From: JAQUYS01 sp964430665
GTDB taxonomy: Archaea; Nanobdellota; Nanobdellia; Woesearchaeales; SKGA01
Direction of reading: 5' to 3'
Length of the DNA stretch: 25,546 nucleotides
NCBI GenBank assembly: GCA_964430665.1
Contig: CAYSFC010000009.1
Coordinates: 1-25,546 of the forward strand
Part shown: positions 7,735 through 13,826 of the stretch, one piece after another
Position numbering within the stretch: position 1 is the first letter of the stretch
How the letters are laid out: each line of letters opens with the position of its first letter
Position numbers and translations under genes: made by a program
Notes under the pieces: model-generated
Databases searched by the model: none
What the model was told of the DNA's origin: nothing
The model's input: the letters and a program-made list of their open reading frames with translations, nothing else

Positions 7735-8669
7735 AATTTCATTTTCGGTGAATTTATATGAAATTCTATGTATTTATCTTTTGTTTCTGAAAGAGAACTT
7801 TTTGAATCTATTGCTTCGTTATATAATTTTATTTTTTTATTTTCAATCTCTTTTGCTTTCAATTTTGTTTCAGCTACTAATGAATAATTTATTTGTGCTT
7901 CTAAATCTACTTCCACAACAGATGGTCTATCATACTTATCTGCAAAGAATTCTAGTTCTTTTAACTCAGATTCATAAAAATTAATGTTGAAATTAAATAT
8001 TTGAGAAGAATTATCTAAATCCAATTTTTCAGTTAAATACATTCTTTTATTTTTTACTAAGTTTTTGTATGCTTGTTGTTTATATAATAAATCTGATTTT
8101 AAAGAAGATAGTCTTATTTCTGATTCATCTTTTAAATTCATCAATGCTATTTTTGTCAATTCATCTTTTTCGATCTTTATTGTTTTTTCTAAACCATAAA
8201 TATCTTTTGTTTCTTTAGATACTTTATCATTTAAGTCGTTTAATATTGTGTGATGTGTTATTAAATCTTTATTTTTTTCATATATCCTTTCATCCATTTT
8301 ATTAATTAAAGAAGATATAGTGGACCGATATTTTTTTGTTTTGGACAATGAATCTTCTATAATACTTTTTGATTTTTTTATATCTGATGCAGTCTTAGAA
8401 TTATAAGATTTCTGTTTATGAGTTATTATTTTGTATGTATCATCAAGTATAATTCCCATGTATTTAGTAAATCCGTCATTGACAGATATTTTATCTAATT
8501 TTTTTATTTCTTTTTCTAATTTACTTAATTTTTTTAAATCATTTTCTTTTACAGCGACTTTGTAATCGTCTGCAATTCTTTGTTTTGCCATTCGTATGTA
8601 TTTTTCAGTATCTACCTTAGACGAATTTTCTAAAACGTCATCTTGATTTTGTTTTGTAATTGTTTCCAT
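7731..8669 (-). CDS. Long coiled-coil protein, unknown
   Basis: A 312-residue, highly charged, cysteine-free protein with no signal peptide or membrane segment. Helical heptads are likely at about residues 45-75, 100-215 and 260-300. I recognise no family. The start is well supported by a strong GGAGGTG Shine-Dalgarno 4-5 bases before the ATG. It is the first gene of a two-gene unit with 7150-7734 and is divergent from another coiled-coil gene at 8775, with about 105 bases between them. This suggests two related or interacting cytoskeletal, scaffold or vesicle-type proteins, but function is unknown. Confidence 0.75.
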   Translation of the reverse strand: METITKQNQDDVLENSSKVDTEKYIRMAKQRIADDYKVAVKENDLKKLSKLEKEIKKLDKISVNDGFTKYMGIILDDTYKIITHKQKSYNSKTASDIKKSKSIIEDSLSKTKKYRSTISSLINKMDERIYEKNKDLITHHTILNDLNDKVSKETKDIYGLEKTIKIEKDELTKIALMNLKDESEIRLSSLKSDLLYKQQAYKNLVKNKRMYLTEKLDLDNSSQIFNFNINFYESELKELEFFADKYDRPSVVEVDLEAQINYSLVAETKLKAKEIENKKIKLYNEAIDSKSSLSETKDKYIEFHINSPKMKF

Positions 8670-8673
8670 AAAA

Positions 8674-8695
8674 ACACCTCCATCATAAAAGGTGT
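8674..8695 (-). promoter_or_regulatory. Hairpin that sequesters a Shine-Dalgarno
   Basis: In RNA sense, ACACCT and AGGTGT form a six-pair stem with a 10-base loop. The 3' arm is most of the GGAGGTG ribosome binding site of the 7731-8669 gene, so the hairpin would mask it. A second ATGATG lies inside the loop. This could be a thermosensor-like or protein-controlled translational switch. Confidence 0.45.
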
Positions 8696-8774
8696 AAGAT
8701 TAATTTATAGTTGTCTTAGGAAAAACCGAAAATTTTCCGAAGAATATATTAATAAGTTGTATTTTAAATAGTAT

Positions 8775-9545
8775 ATGGTTAAAGATAATATTGTTAAGGC
8801 AGATCCTAGAATTCATCTTGAAGAATTGAAGAAAATAGAATCAGACATAGTTGTGAAAATAAAGGATTTGGAGCATAAACTTAAAATGCAACTTCTTGAA
8901 CTTCAAACTACTAGAAGTTTAATGGAAGAAATGATAAATGAAGCTGAAGAAAAAGATTACGAAGAATTTTCTGAAGCTGGTGGAAAAATAAGTAAAAATA
9001 TTGAGAAACTTGAAGAAGTTATTAGTGATTTTGAAGATCAAAAAGGAGAACTGAATATTTCTAATAGTGAAAATCCTTATGCTTTAAACAAAGAAAATAT
9101 GGCTCTTGTTACTAGTTATGACACTATTGAAAAATTATATGAACTTGCAGCAAAAACAGAATGGAATTACAACGATACTAAAGCGTTTATGGAAATAAGG
9201 TATAATGTTGGTAAAGCGAAAGAAGAGGAATTTAATCCTTTGATTTCTAATCGTTTGGAGAGTGTTTATCAGGCTGTGAAACACGTTTCAGATAAAAAGC
9301 CTGAAGTGAATAAATATCAATTTAATTCTTTGGAAGGAAAGGTGAAGGATGTTAATGTTTATGATTCTAAAGGAATTCAATTTGAAGCAAAGGAGCAACC
9401 AAAATATCAGCCTAATATAAATCTAGAAATGTCTGGTGTTGGAAAGAAGTTAGAAGAATCAATTATAAAATATGATGATAAACCTAAAGATGATTTGAAA
9501 CCTGAATTTGAAGTCAAGAAAGATATAAAGTATGTTAAAAAATGA
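8775..9545 (+). CDS. Coiled-coil protein, unknown
   Basis: A 256-residue soluble, charged protein. Residues 10-100 are strongly helical with heptad-like leucines (LEELKKIESDIVVKIKDLEH, then LMEEMINEAEE). A more globular middle follows (about 105-175) with an aromatic-rich stretch TEWNYNDTKAFMEIRY. The C-terminus is Lys/Pro-rich and probably disordered. There is no signal peptide, cysteine or known catalytic motif. A TATATTAA box about 24-31 bases before the ATG predicts a nearly leaderless mRNA. The stop overlaps the start of the Cys-rich gene at 9542 by four bases (ATGA), which indicates coupled translation. Family unknown. Confidence 0.75.
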   Translation: MVKDNIVKADPRIHLEELKKIESDIVVKIKDLEHKLKMQLLELQTTRSLMEEMINEAEEKDYEEFSEAGGKISKNIEKLEEVISDFEDQKGELNISNSENPYALNKENMALVTSYDTIEKLYELAAKTEWNYNDTKAFMEIRYNVGKAKEEEFNPLISNRLESVYQAVKHVSDKKPEVNKYQFNSLEGKVKDVNVYDSKGIQFEAKEQPKYQPNINLEMSGVGKKLEESIIKYDDKPKDDLKPEFEVKKDIKYVKK

Positions 9546-9745
9546 TTTGTAAAAAAGAAGAAAATAAAATTAGATGTAATTGTTCTTATGAATCTTGTTC
9601 TAGAAAGGGACTTTGCTGTGAATGTTTAAAATATCATTTGGCTAATAGAGAGTTACCTGCATGTTTTTTTCCTGAAGATGTTGAAAAAACGTTTGACAGG
9701 AGTTTTGAGAAGTTTGCAGAATTGGTAAAAAATAAAAAAATATAA
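9542..9745 (+). CDS. Small Cys-rich protein, DUF6485-like
   Basis: A 67-residue protein with a compact Cys motif: C12-x-C14, C19, C25-C26-x-C28 and C41, within CNCSYESCSRKGLCCECLKY. The downstream HLANRELPACFFP segment is equally characteristic. The pattern matches small proteins I know as DUF6485, widespread in anaerobic bacteria and archaea and of unknown function; I give this name from memory of the motif. A metal-binding or iron-sulfur role is plausible from the cysteines. Translation is likely coupled to the coiled-coil gene upstream through the four-base overlap. Two micro-ORFs on the other strand point towards its 3' end. Confidence 0.8.
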   Translation: MICKKEENKIRCNCSYESCSRKGLCCECLKYHLANRELPACFFPEDVEKTFDRSFEKFAELVKNKKI

Positions 9746-9768
9746 TTAAAAGACGTGATTAAGACGAT

Positions 9769-9822
9769 TTATTCATCGTCGTCATCATCATAATCGTAAT
9801 CATCGTCGTCATCGTAGAACAT
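9769..9822 (-). CDS. Polyaspartate micropeptide (17 residues)
   Basis: The ORF encodes MFYDDDDDYDYDDDDDE, with 11 Asp and one Glu in 17 residues and a net charge near -12. It is preceded by AAGGAGGT (9831-9838), an almost full anti-16S match with 8-base spacing to the ATG, which overlaps the stop codon of the upstream micro-ORF. Most genes in the window have weaker or no Shine-Dalgarno, so this site argues for real translation. The Asp codons are mixed GAC and GAT. The trinucleotide-repeat nature of the DNA leaves open simple-sequence expansion. The function is unknown; neutralising the basic partner peptide or binding cations are guesses. Confidence 0.55.
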   Translation of the reverse strand: MFYDDDDDYDYDDDDDE

Positions 9823-9836
9823 CTTATTTGACCTCC

Positions 9837-9908
9837 TTATTTTTTCTTTTTTACAGTAGTTTTTTTAGCAGGTTTTGCTTCTACTTTTTTTGCTTTTTTA
9901 GCAGCCAT
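9837..9908 (-). CDS. Lysine-rich micropeptide (23 residues)
   Basis: The ORF starts MAAKKAKKVEAKPAKK and ends with a run of four lysines. It has 11 Lys and one Glu in 23 residues, a net charge near +10, with an Ala/Lys/Pro composition like histone H1 tails or ribosomal protein extensions. A GGAGGTG Shine-Dalgarno (9915-9921) lies 6 bases before the ATG. A TATA-like box at 9952-9959 predicts a start site near 9930. The stop overlaps the Shine-Dalgarno of the polyaspartate ORF, so the two form one bicistron. A nucleic-acid-binding role is suggested by composition only. Confidence 0.6.
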   Translation of the reverse strand: MAAKKAKKVEAKPAKKTTVKKKK

Positions 9909-9935
9909 GTTATACACCTCCGGTCAGTGTTTGGC

Positions 9936-9960
9936 AGGGATTGAGTTCCCTAAAATATAG
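9936..9960 (-). promoter_or_regulatory. Promoter and dyad of the micropeptide bicistron
   Basis: In minus-strand sense, CTATATTTTA (9951-9960) is a TATA-like box, followed at once by the dyad AGGGA-ACTCAA-TCCCT (9936-9951). The dyad lies between the box and the predicted start site, a usual place for an archaeal repressor operator. A second TATA-like word (GATTTAAATA, 10019-10028) could serve as an upstream promoter. Confidence 0.45.
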
Positions 9961-10233
9961 TGAGAATTAGGTATGATGATTTGTATTAGAAAAACTTAAT
10001 TTGCTTTTAATTATTAGGTATTTAAATCTTTGTTTTTTGTTCGCTAAAAAAGGTCATTTTGGTCTTATTTTTGACCAAAAAAATGTTCTTTGAAATCTTG
10101 CCATTTTCCTTTATTTTTTACTGCAGAATGAATTGAGTTAAATTTTAATGGTTTTGTTAAAATAACAATATGAAATTAGTATTATTAAGTTATAAAGAGT
10201 ATGTTTATATATTAAAAGAATCTTATATTAAAT
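9961..10233. other. Divergent intergenic region with an 8-base-arm dyad
   Basis: No ORF is credible here. The main feature is a perfect inverted repeat, TTTTGGTC at 10057-10064 and GACCAAAA at 10073-10080 with an 8-base AT loop, which may be an operator or hairpin. ATTAGGTAT occurs twice, at 9966-9974 and 10013-10021. TTTATATA at 10204-10211, 23 bases before the glycosyltransferase ATG, is a good TATA box and predicts a leaderless mRNA. Confidence 0.5.
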
Positions 10234-11118
10234 ATGAAAATTAGTATAATTTCATCTATGTATAATAACAATAAGTTGATTTTGGAAATATTGGATAATT
10301 TGTTTTTTCCTTCTTTGTTAAATAATGCTTCAAAAGAATATGAATTTATTTTGGTTGATGATATTTCTCCTCTTAAAAAGGAGACTTTAATCTTGATTAA
10401 GAAGTGGGAGAAAAAATTAAAGTCTAAATTTGGAAAGTTTACTTTTGTGCAAAATTCTAAAAATTTGGGTTTTGCGAAGAGTTTCAATAGAGGTGTTTCT
10501 AAAGCTTCTGGAGAAATTTTAATTTTAGCTAATGATGATTTATATTTTCCTAAAAAGTCGATTGAAAATTTATATTTGCAAACAAAAAATAAAAAGTATG
10601 GTTTAATTGGTCCTTCTACTAATGAAAAAGGTGCATGGACTAAACAATATTTAAAATCTACAAGAGATATAAGGGATTTTTCTTTAGATGAAATTAATTA
10701 TATTGAGAAAACTTATATTGATGCTAAAAAATGTTTTGGAAATAAAATTTATTCTGTAGATATGTTGGCAGGTTTTTGTTTTTCTATACGTAAAGAGGTT
10801 TTTGAGGAATTTGGTGGTTTTGCTGAAATTTATGGTAGGGGTTTGTTTGAAGATACTGAATTAGCTAGTAAGATAAGGAAGAAGTATCTTTTGGGTTTGG
10901 TGTCCGGAGTATTTATTTATCATGGAGGACCTGAAGGCGCATCCAATTCTTTTAAATTCTTGGAGAATAGATTTAAAATATTTAAAGGTAATTTTAAAAC
11001 ATATAGTAAAAGGAATGGTGGTTATTTGAGAACAATCGTTTATTTATTTAAAGGGTTCTTTTATGTTTGTGGATTGCATAAAATTAGTAGAAATTTTTCT
11101 AAATATTTGAGAAAATAA
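10234..11118 (+). CDS. Glycosyltransferase family 2
   Basis: A 294-residue GT-A fold sugar transferase, probably acting on the cytoplasmic side of the membrane in glycan or N-glycan assembly. The motifs are ISIISSMYNN at the N-terminus, nucleotide-binding VDD (D42-D43), NLGFAKSFNRGVSKASGE, the metal-binding NDD (D101-D102), and the acceptor-side FEDTELASKIRK with E206-D207 as the likely catalytic region. The LAGFCFSIRKEVFEEFGGF stretch is typical of rhamnosyl/galactofuranosyl-like GT2 enzymes. The stop codon lies inside a 19-base repeat copied from the tRNA-Thr(UGU) 3' end, so the last residues (LRK) may have been supplied by that event. The sugar specificity cannot be told. The heavily sequon-rich surface protein nearby is a conceivable final acceptor. 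Confidence 0.9.
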   Translation: MKISIISSMYNNNKLILEILDNLFFPSLLNNASKEYEFILVDDISPLKKETLILIKKWEKKLKSKFGKFTFVQNSKNLGFAKSFNRGVSKASGEILILANDDLYFPKKSIENLYLQTKNKKYGLIGPSTNEKGAWTKQYLKSTRDIRDFSLDEINYIEKTYIDAKKCFGNKIYSVDMLAGFCFSIRKEVFEEFGGFAEIYGRGLFEDTELASKIRKKYLLGLVSGVFIYHGGPEGASNSFKFLENRFKIFKGNFKTYSKRNGGYLRTIVYLFKGFFYVCGLHKISRNFSKYLRK

Positions 11119-11128
11119 GCCTCCTCGG
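11110..11128 (+). repeat. Distal copy of the tRNA-Thr 3'-end repeat
   Basis: AGAAAATAAGCCTCCTCGG is identical to 11718-11736, where it is the reverse complement of the 3' end and trailer of tRNA-Thr(UGU). No tRNA body follows this copy. Its C-rich end matches the T stem of the UGU gene and not that of the AGU gene, so it derives from the neighbouring tRNA. It includes the glycosyltransferase stop codon. Confidence 0.8.
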
Positions 11129-11150
11129 AAGTTTTGTTTGAAAATCTCCG
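11126..11150 (+). terminator. Hairpin after the glycosyltransferase gene
   Basis: CGGA...TCCG with inner TTTT/AAAA pairs forms a stem of about nine pairs with one mismatch and a 5-base loop. It starts inside the tRNA-derived repeat and lies 8 bases past the stop codon. It could be a terminator or RNA end stabiliser, or belong to the putative element. Confidence 0.4.
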
Positions 11151-11197
11151 ATAAAATTGAAGAATATTATTTATTTAGGTTATGTTTTTGTTGATAG

Positions 11198-11692
11198 ATG
11201 AATACCTATAAATATTTAAATGATATTAAAGGAAGTACTAGAGGGTTAATAGGAGAAATACTTTTTAAATACAATAATGGTAATGTTTTTTGTACTAAGT
11301 TATGTCGGTTTGAAGTGATTGAGAAATTACCTTTTAAAATACCTGACAAAATAAAAGAATTCTTAAAAAATAATTGGAAAAGTTTAGATTGTTTTCAATT
11401 CAAGACAACAAGAGATGAAATTAATCATTTAAAGTATATTAATTTAATACTTTATGAGGTAAAAACTAAAAAATATAAAACAAATCAAATTAAACTCTAT
11501 CGTAAATTATCATTCACAGAAAATGAAATTAAAATATATAAACAAGCACAAAAATTAGGGATCAAAGTATTTATTGCAAAAATATTTTTTTTCGAAAATT
11601 GGAAATATATGATACGTCTAGATGATTTTATTCCTGAACAGTATAATTATATTATTTGTAATGGTGGTAACTGGTTTAAAAAGATTAATTAA
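11198..11692 (+). CDS. Possible PD-(D/E)XK-type nuclease, family unknown
   Basis: A 164-residue basic, soluble protein that I do not recognise from any named family. The order of features fits the restriction-endonuclease-like fold: a helix with GLIGEILFKY (E20), a later D73, then the strand NLILYEVKTKKY with E87-V-K89 as the ExK motif. After that come a helix (ENEIKIYKQAQKLG) and a strand IKVFIAKIFF. The assignment rests on the motif alone and is moderate at best, because the strand aspartate before ExK is not in the most usual position. The ORF ends seven bases before the palindrome at the tRNA 3' end. A TATA-like TTATTTAT lies about 25-32 bases before the ATG. It may be the only protein of the tRNA-bounded element. 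Confidence 0.6.
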   Translation: MNTYKYLNDIKGSTRGLIGEILFKYNNGNVFCTKLCRFEVIEKLPFKIPDKIKEFLKNNWKSLDCFQFKTTRDEINHLKYINLILYEVKTKKYKTNQIKLYRKLSFTENEIKIYKQAQKLGIKVFIAKIFFFENWKYMIRLDDFIPEQYNYIICNGGNWFKKIN

Positions 11693-11699
11693 TTCACAT

Positions 11700-11735
11700 C
11701 GAGGAGGATTATTTTCTAGAAAATAAGCCTCCTCG
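11700..11735. repeat. 36-base imperfect palindrome at the tRNA-Thr(UGU) 3' end
   Basis: The outer arms CGAGGAGG (11700-11707) and CCTCCTCG (11728-11735) enclose a perfect 18-base palindrome, TTATTTTCTAGAAAATAA (11709-11726). Only the pair 11708/11727 does not match. The right arm is the acceptor and T-stem end of the tRNA gene; the left arm is its inverted copy. The inner palindrome also follows the other tRNA-Thr gene. Confidence 0.85.
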
Positions 11736-11798
11736 GGGAGTTGAACCCCGGACCTCCTGATTACAAGTCAGGTGCTATAGCCACTAAGCCAAGGAGGC
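11726..11798 (-). tRNA. tRNA-Thr, anticodon UGU
   Basis: The cloverleaf has 72 bases plus a U73 discriminator: acceptor GCCTCCT/AGGAGGC, D arm GCTTAGTGGCTATAGC, anticodon stem CCTGA/TCAGG with loop CTTGTAA (anticodon TGT, reading ACA and probably ACG), variable AGGTC, and T arm CGGGG-TTCAACT-CCCCG. G1-C72, C2-G71 and U73 fit archaeal threonine identity. CCA is not encoded and there is no intron. Upstream, GCTGAA/TTCAGC arms (11806-11811, 11826-11831) flank a TTAAAAAG TATA-like word. It lies downstream of the zinc-ribbon gene on the same strand. Confidence 0.96.
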
Positions 11799-11848
11799 AT
11801 AATTCGCTGAATAGAGCTTTTTAAGTTCAGCTAATAACTCTTAGAACA

Positions 11849-12043
11849 TCACTTTTTTTTATAAATATGTTGTTTTTTCTTTTCTTTGAAACAATCATCG
11901 CAAAGAATTTCTGGTTTTCTTGGTCTGAATGGTAAAACAAATCTCTTCTTACATCTAACACATGTAACTTCGGTTGGGTCTTTTCTGGAGTTACTTTTAT
12001 TTTGCTCTTTCTCGAATTTTATATGTGGATTGAAATATTTCAT
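11849..12043 (-). CDS. Small zinc-ribbon protein
   Basis: A 64-residue basic protein with CxxC at C28/C31 and C48/C51, framing VRCKKRFVLPFRPRKPEILC, a typical zinc ribbon with a Pro/Arg-rich loop. The ends are Lys-rich (KKKQHIYKKK), which suggests nucleic-acid binding. Its ATG overlaps the stop of the PIN gene by four bases (ATGA), so the two are coupled. Small ribbons of this CxxC...CxxC type are common as uncharacterised proteins in DPANN and other archaea. The exact function is unknown. It may guide or regulate the PIN nuclease, but only the context suggests this. Confidence 0.8.
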   Translation of the reverse strand: MKYFNPHIKFEKEQNKSNSRKDPTEVTCVRCKKRFVLPFRPRKPEILCDDCFKEKKKQHIYKKK

Positions 12044-12474
12044 TTTGGAAACCCATTCAAAACTCTAATTCCATATCCGTTTAAGTAGTTTTCCAATTCT
12101 GTTGTGAAGAGGTGATGTTTATCCCTTGTTATTATGTTTGCTCTGTGTTTTATGGCTGAGACCAATAAAACTGCATCAGATGGATCGGGAATTATTTGTA
12201 ATAAATCTTTGTCAAATGAAGAAACATAATTTTTTTCATTTTCTGGATTTCCTGGTTTGACTTCGACTTCGACTTTTTCGAACTTAGCATCTTTAGAAAA
12301 ATCTCTCCAACGAACTTTTATTTCGTGTGACATTTTATGTAAATTGAAATTTATTTCTTCTAGATTGAAAGAAGTTATTCCCACTTCATTTTCTTCACAA
12401 AAATGGAGTAATTCTTTTTCATGTTGTCCTAAGGTGTTAAATACAAAGCAAGTGTCTAAGAAATATTTTACCAT
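12040..12474 (-). CDS. PIN-domain ribonuclease-like protein
   Basis: A 144-residue PIN protein with the conserved acidic set: D7 in YFLDTCF, E39/E40 in FNLEEINF, D97 and D100 in PDPSDAVLL, and D118 in IITRDKHHLF. This set usually binds Mg or Mn for endoribonuclease activity. Residues 44-90 form a longer charged insertion (EKVEVEVKPGNPENEKNY). It overlaps the end of the DUF212 gene upstream by 7 bases and the zinc-ribbon gene downstream by 4. A VapC-type toxin role is possible, but no typical VapB antitoxin (small AbrB/RHH protein) is next to it. The downstream partner is a zinc ribbon instead, which resembles RNA-processing pairs more than toxin-antitoxin loci. Confidence 0.85.
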   Translation of the reverse strand: MVKYFLDTCFVFNTLGQHEKELLHFCEENEVGITSFNLEEINFNLHKMSHEIKVRWRDFSKDAKFEKVEVEVKPGNPENEKNYVSSFDKDLLQIIPDPSDAVLLVSAIKHRANIITRDKHHLFTTELENYLNGYGIRVLNGFPK

Positions 12475-12866
12475 ATTAAATACACCACTAAAGTTATAAA
12501 AATTCCTACAAGTGCTCCAACGAGAACATCTTTTATAGTATGTCCTTTTGAAATTACTACTTTTTCTTTTTTGAAGTGTTTTTTTAGAATTTCTGCGTTT
12601 TCTCCTACTGCATAACGAACTCCAATTGCATCTCTTATCACTAAAGCCACTAAAACTAATGAAAGAGCTAACATATTTGTTAATCCTTCTGTTAAGAAAA
12701 TTGCTATTGGTAAAGAAACAATTGCTGAAGTGTGTGCAGAAGGCATTCCTCCTGTTCCAAAAAAGAATTTTTTGAAATTTAAATTTTTGTGTGTTAAAAC
12801 TTTACTTGTTTGTGCTAAAAAATATGAAAGAAAAACTGCTGTAATTATAAAATAAAAATTATTCAT
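12468..12866 (-). CDS. Divergent PAP2-type membrane protein (DUF212)
   Basis: A 132-residue protein with about four membrane helices. The motifs GTGGMPSAHTSAIV, IRDAIGVRYAVGENAEIL and KGHTIKDVLVGALVG are diagnostic of the DUF212 family, related to phosphatidic acid phosphatase/VanZ-like enzymes. The MPSAHT and GHT histidines correspond to PAP2 catalytic positions, so a lipid or isoprenoid phosphatase role is plausible but not established for the family. Its ATG lies at the stop of the VWA gene and it overlaps the PIN gene, so it is inside the MoxR operon by position, although the functional link is unclear. Confidence 0.9.
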   Translation of the reverse strand: MNNFYFIITAVFLSYFLAQTSKVLTHKNLNFKKFFFGTGGMPSAHTSAIVSLPIAIFLTEGLTNMLALSLVLVALVIRDAIGVRYAVGENAEILKKHFKKEKVVISKGHTIKDVLVGALVGIFITLVVYLIW

Positions 12867-13826
12867 TTATATCACTCTCCTAAATATTGTATTAATTAAA
12901 ATCCATTCTATAAATAAGAAAAATAAACCTATTATTAATCCCCAAAATTCAAATTTGAAAGGGATGTTTCCTTCAACATTTTTATCTTCTAGATTTCTAA
13001 AAAACGAAACTAAATCTTGGTTTGTTTCTATTAAAAGTAAATCGCCTTGTGTTTCTGATGTTATGTATTCCAAAGTTTCTTTATCTATTATTGAAGGTAT
13101 TCCATAAAGCTCTGGAAGATATCCTATAGGTCCTGAATTTGTTCCTATTCCTAATGCATGTATTACGACTTGGTTTTTCTTTGCATAATTAACTGCATCT
13201 AATACAGAGCCATCTATTGAATTTCCAACAGTGTTAGATCCGTCTGTGAATAATATTATTGCTTTAGCTTTTTCTGAATTAGATAAAACGTTTGTTGAAG
13301 TTATGATTGCGTTTGATAAATCTGTTCCTCCACCTTTATCTACGTTCAGGGCATTAATATTTATCTTTAAAGAAAGTTTATCTTCTGTTAGAGAATTTAT
13401 TATGTATGTGGTGCCTGAAAAAGTTACCAAACCGAATTTTGCATTAGGACTAAATTCATCTAGAAATTTTATTGCGGAGTTTTTTGCAAATTCAAATCTT
13501 GATGGTTCTATGTCTTTTGCAAGCATTGAAGATGATAAATCTATAGCGAATACATAATCAAAATCGCTTTGTTTTCCATCATACCATAATATTGTTTGTG
13601 AAAGAGAGAGAATGAGCATAGTTATAATTAGCATTCTTAAAATTAACACAGTTATATTTTTAATTACGAACTTTTCTCCGGCAATTCGTTTTATTGTTTC
13701 AAAATTAGCAAATTTCATTGCCTTTTTTTGAGTTTGATGTAGAAAAAAATAATGTCCCCAATAAAGTAGGGGTAAAACTAATAAAAGCCACAAATACAAA
13801 GGTCTTTCGAATGTTAAAAATACCAT
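12867..13826 (-). CDS. VWA-domain membrane protein (BatA-like)
   Basis: A 319-residue protein with membrane helices near residues 10-30, 57-80 and 293-315. The VWA domain between them carries the MIDAS motif DLSSS (D96, S98, S100), a conserved Thr in GGGTDLSNAI, and FTDGSNTVG. The MoxR-DUF58-VWA order matches the bacterial Bat/Aerotolerance-type clusters, in which VWA proteins anchor a MoxR ATPase at the membrane. The metal site looks complete. The stop and start of neighbouring genes abut directly. Partner proteins are not known; the giant surface protein nearby is a possible client. Confidence 0.9.
   Translation of the reverse strand: MVFLTFERPLYLWLLLVLPLLYWGHYFFLHQTQKKAMKFANFETIKRIAGEKFVIKNITVLILRMLIITMLILSLSQTILWYDGKQSDFDYVFAIDLSSSMLAKDIEPSRFEFAKNSAIKFLDEFSPNAKFGLVTFSGTTYIINSLTEDKLSLKININALNVDKGGGTDLSNAIITSTNVLSNSEKAKAIILFTDGSNTVGNSIDGSVLDAVNYAKKNQVVIHALGIGTNSGPIGYLPELYGIPSIIDKETLEYITSETQGDLLLIETNQDLVSFFRNLEDKNVEGNIPFKFEFWGLIIGLFFLFIEWILINTIFRRVI

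Larger units (their letters stand above)
11110..11736. mobile_element. Putative minimal element joined to tRNA-Thr(UGU)
   Basis: The segment is bounded by 19-base direct repeats. One is the 3' end of an intact tRNA gene and the other is a copy of that end without a tRNA, the layout left when an element inserts at a tRNA 3' end. The unit is only about 0.6 kb and holds a single ORF (11198-11692) with a possible nuclease fold. The tRNA-proximal end is a 36-base imperfect palindrome. No integrase or transposase is present. An alternative is an old recombination or gene-conversion scar between tRNA ends. Confidence 0.45.

Noticed and set aside
9769..9908. A single fused K-rich plus D-rich ORF
   Set aside because: Codon-by-codon reading gives TAA at 9837-9839, so there are two ORFs, each with its own Shine-Dalgarno.
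9966..10021. C/D guide RNA suggested by ATGATGA near 9973 and the repeated ATTAGGTAT
   Set aside because: No CUGA box at a workable distance and no terminal stem; the repeat is short and AT-rich.
12040..12474. VapBC toxin-antitoxin locus
   Set aside because: The PIN protein has no adjacent VapB-like DNA-binding partner; the coupled gene is a zinc ribbon and the pair sits at the end of a housekeeping-like operon.
13231..13557. Long plus-strand frames inside the VWA, surface protein and nucleotidase genes
   Set aside because: They are shadows of well-supported minus-strand genes with no start signals or family motifs.
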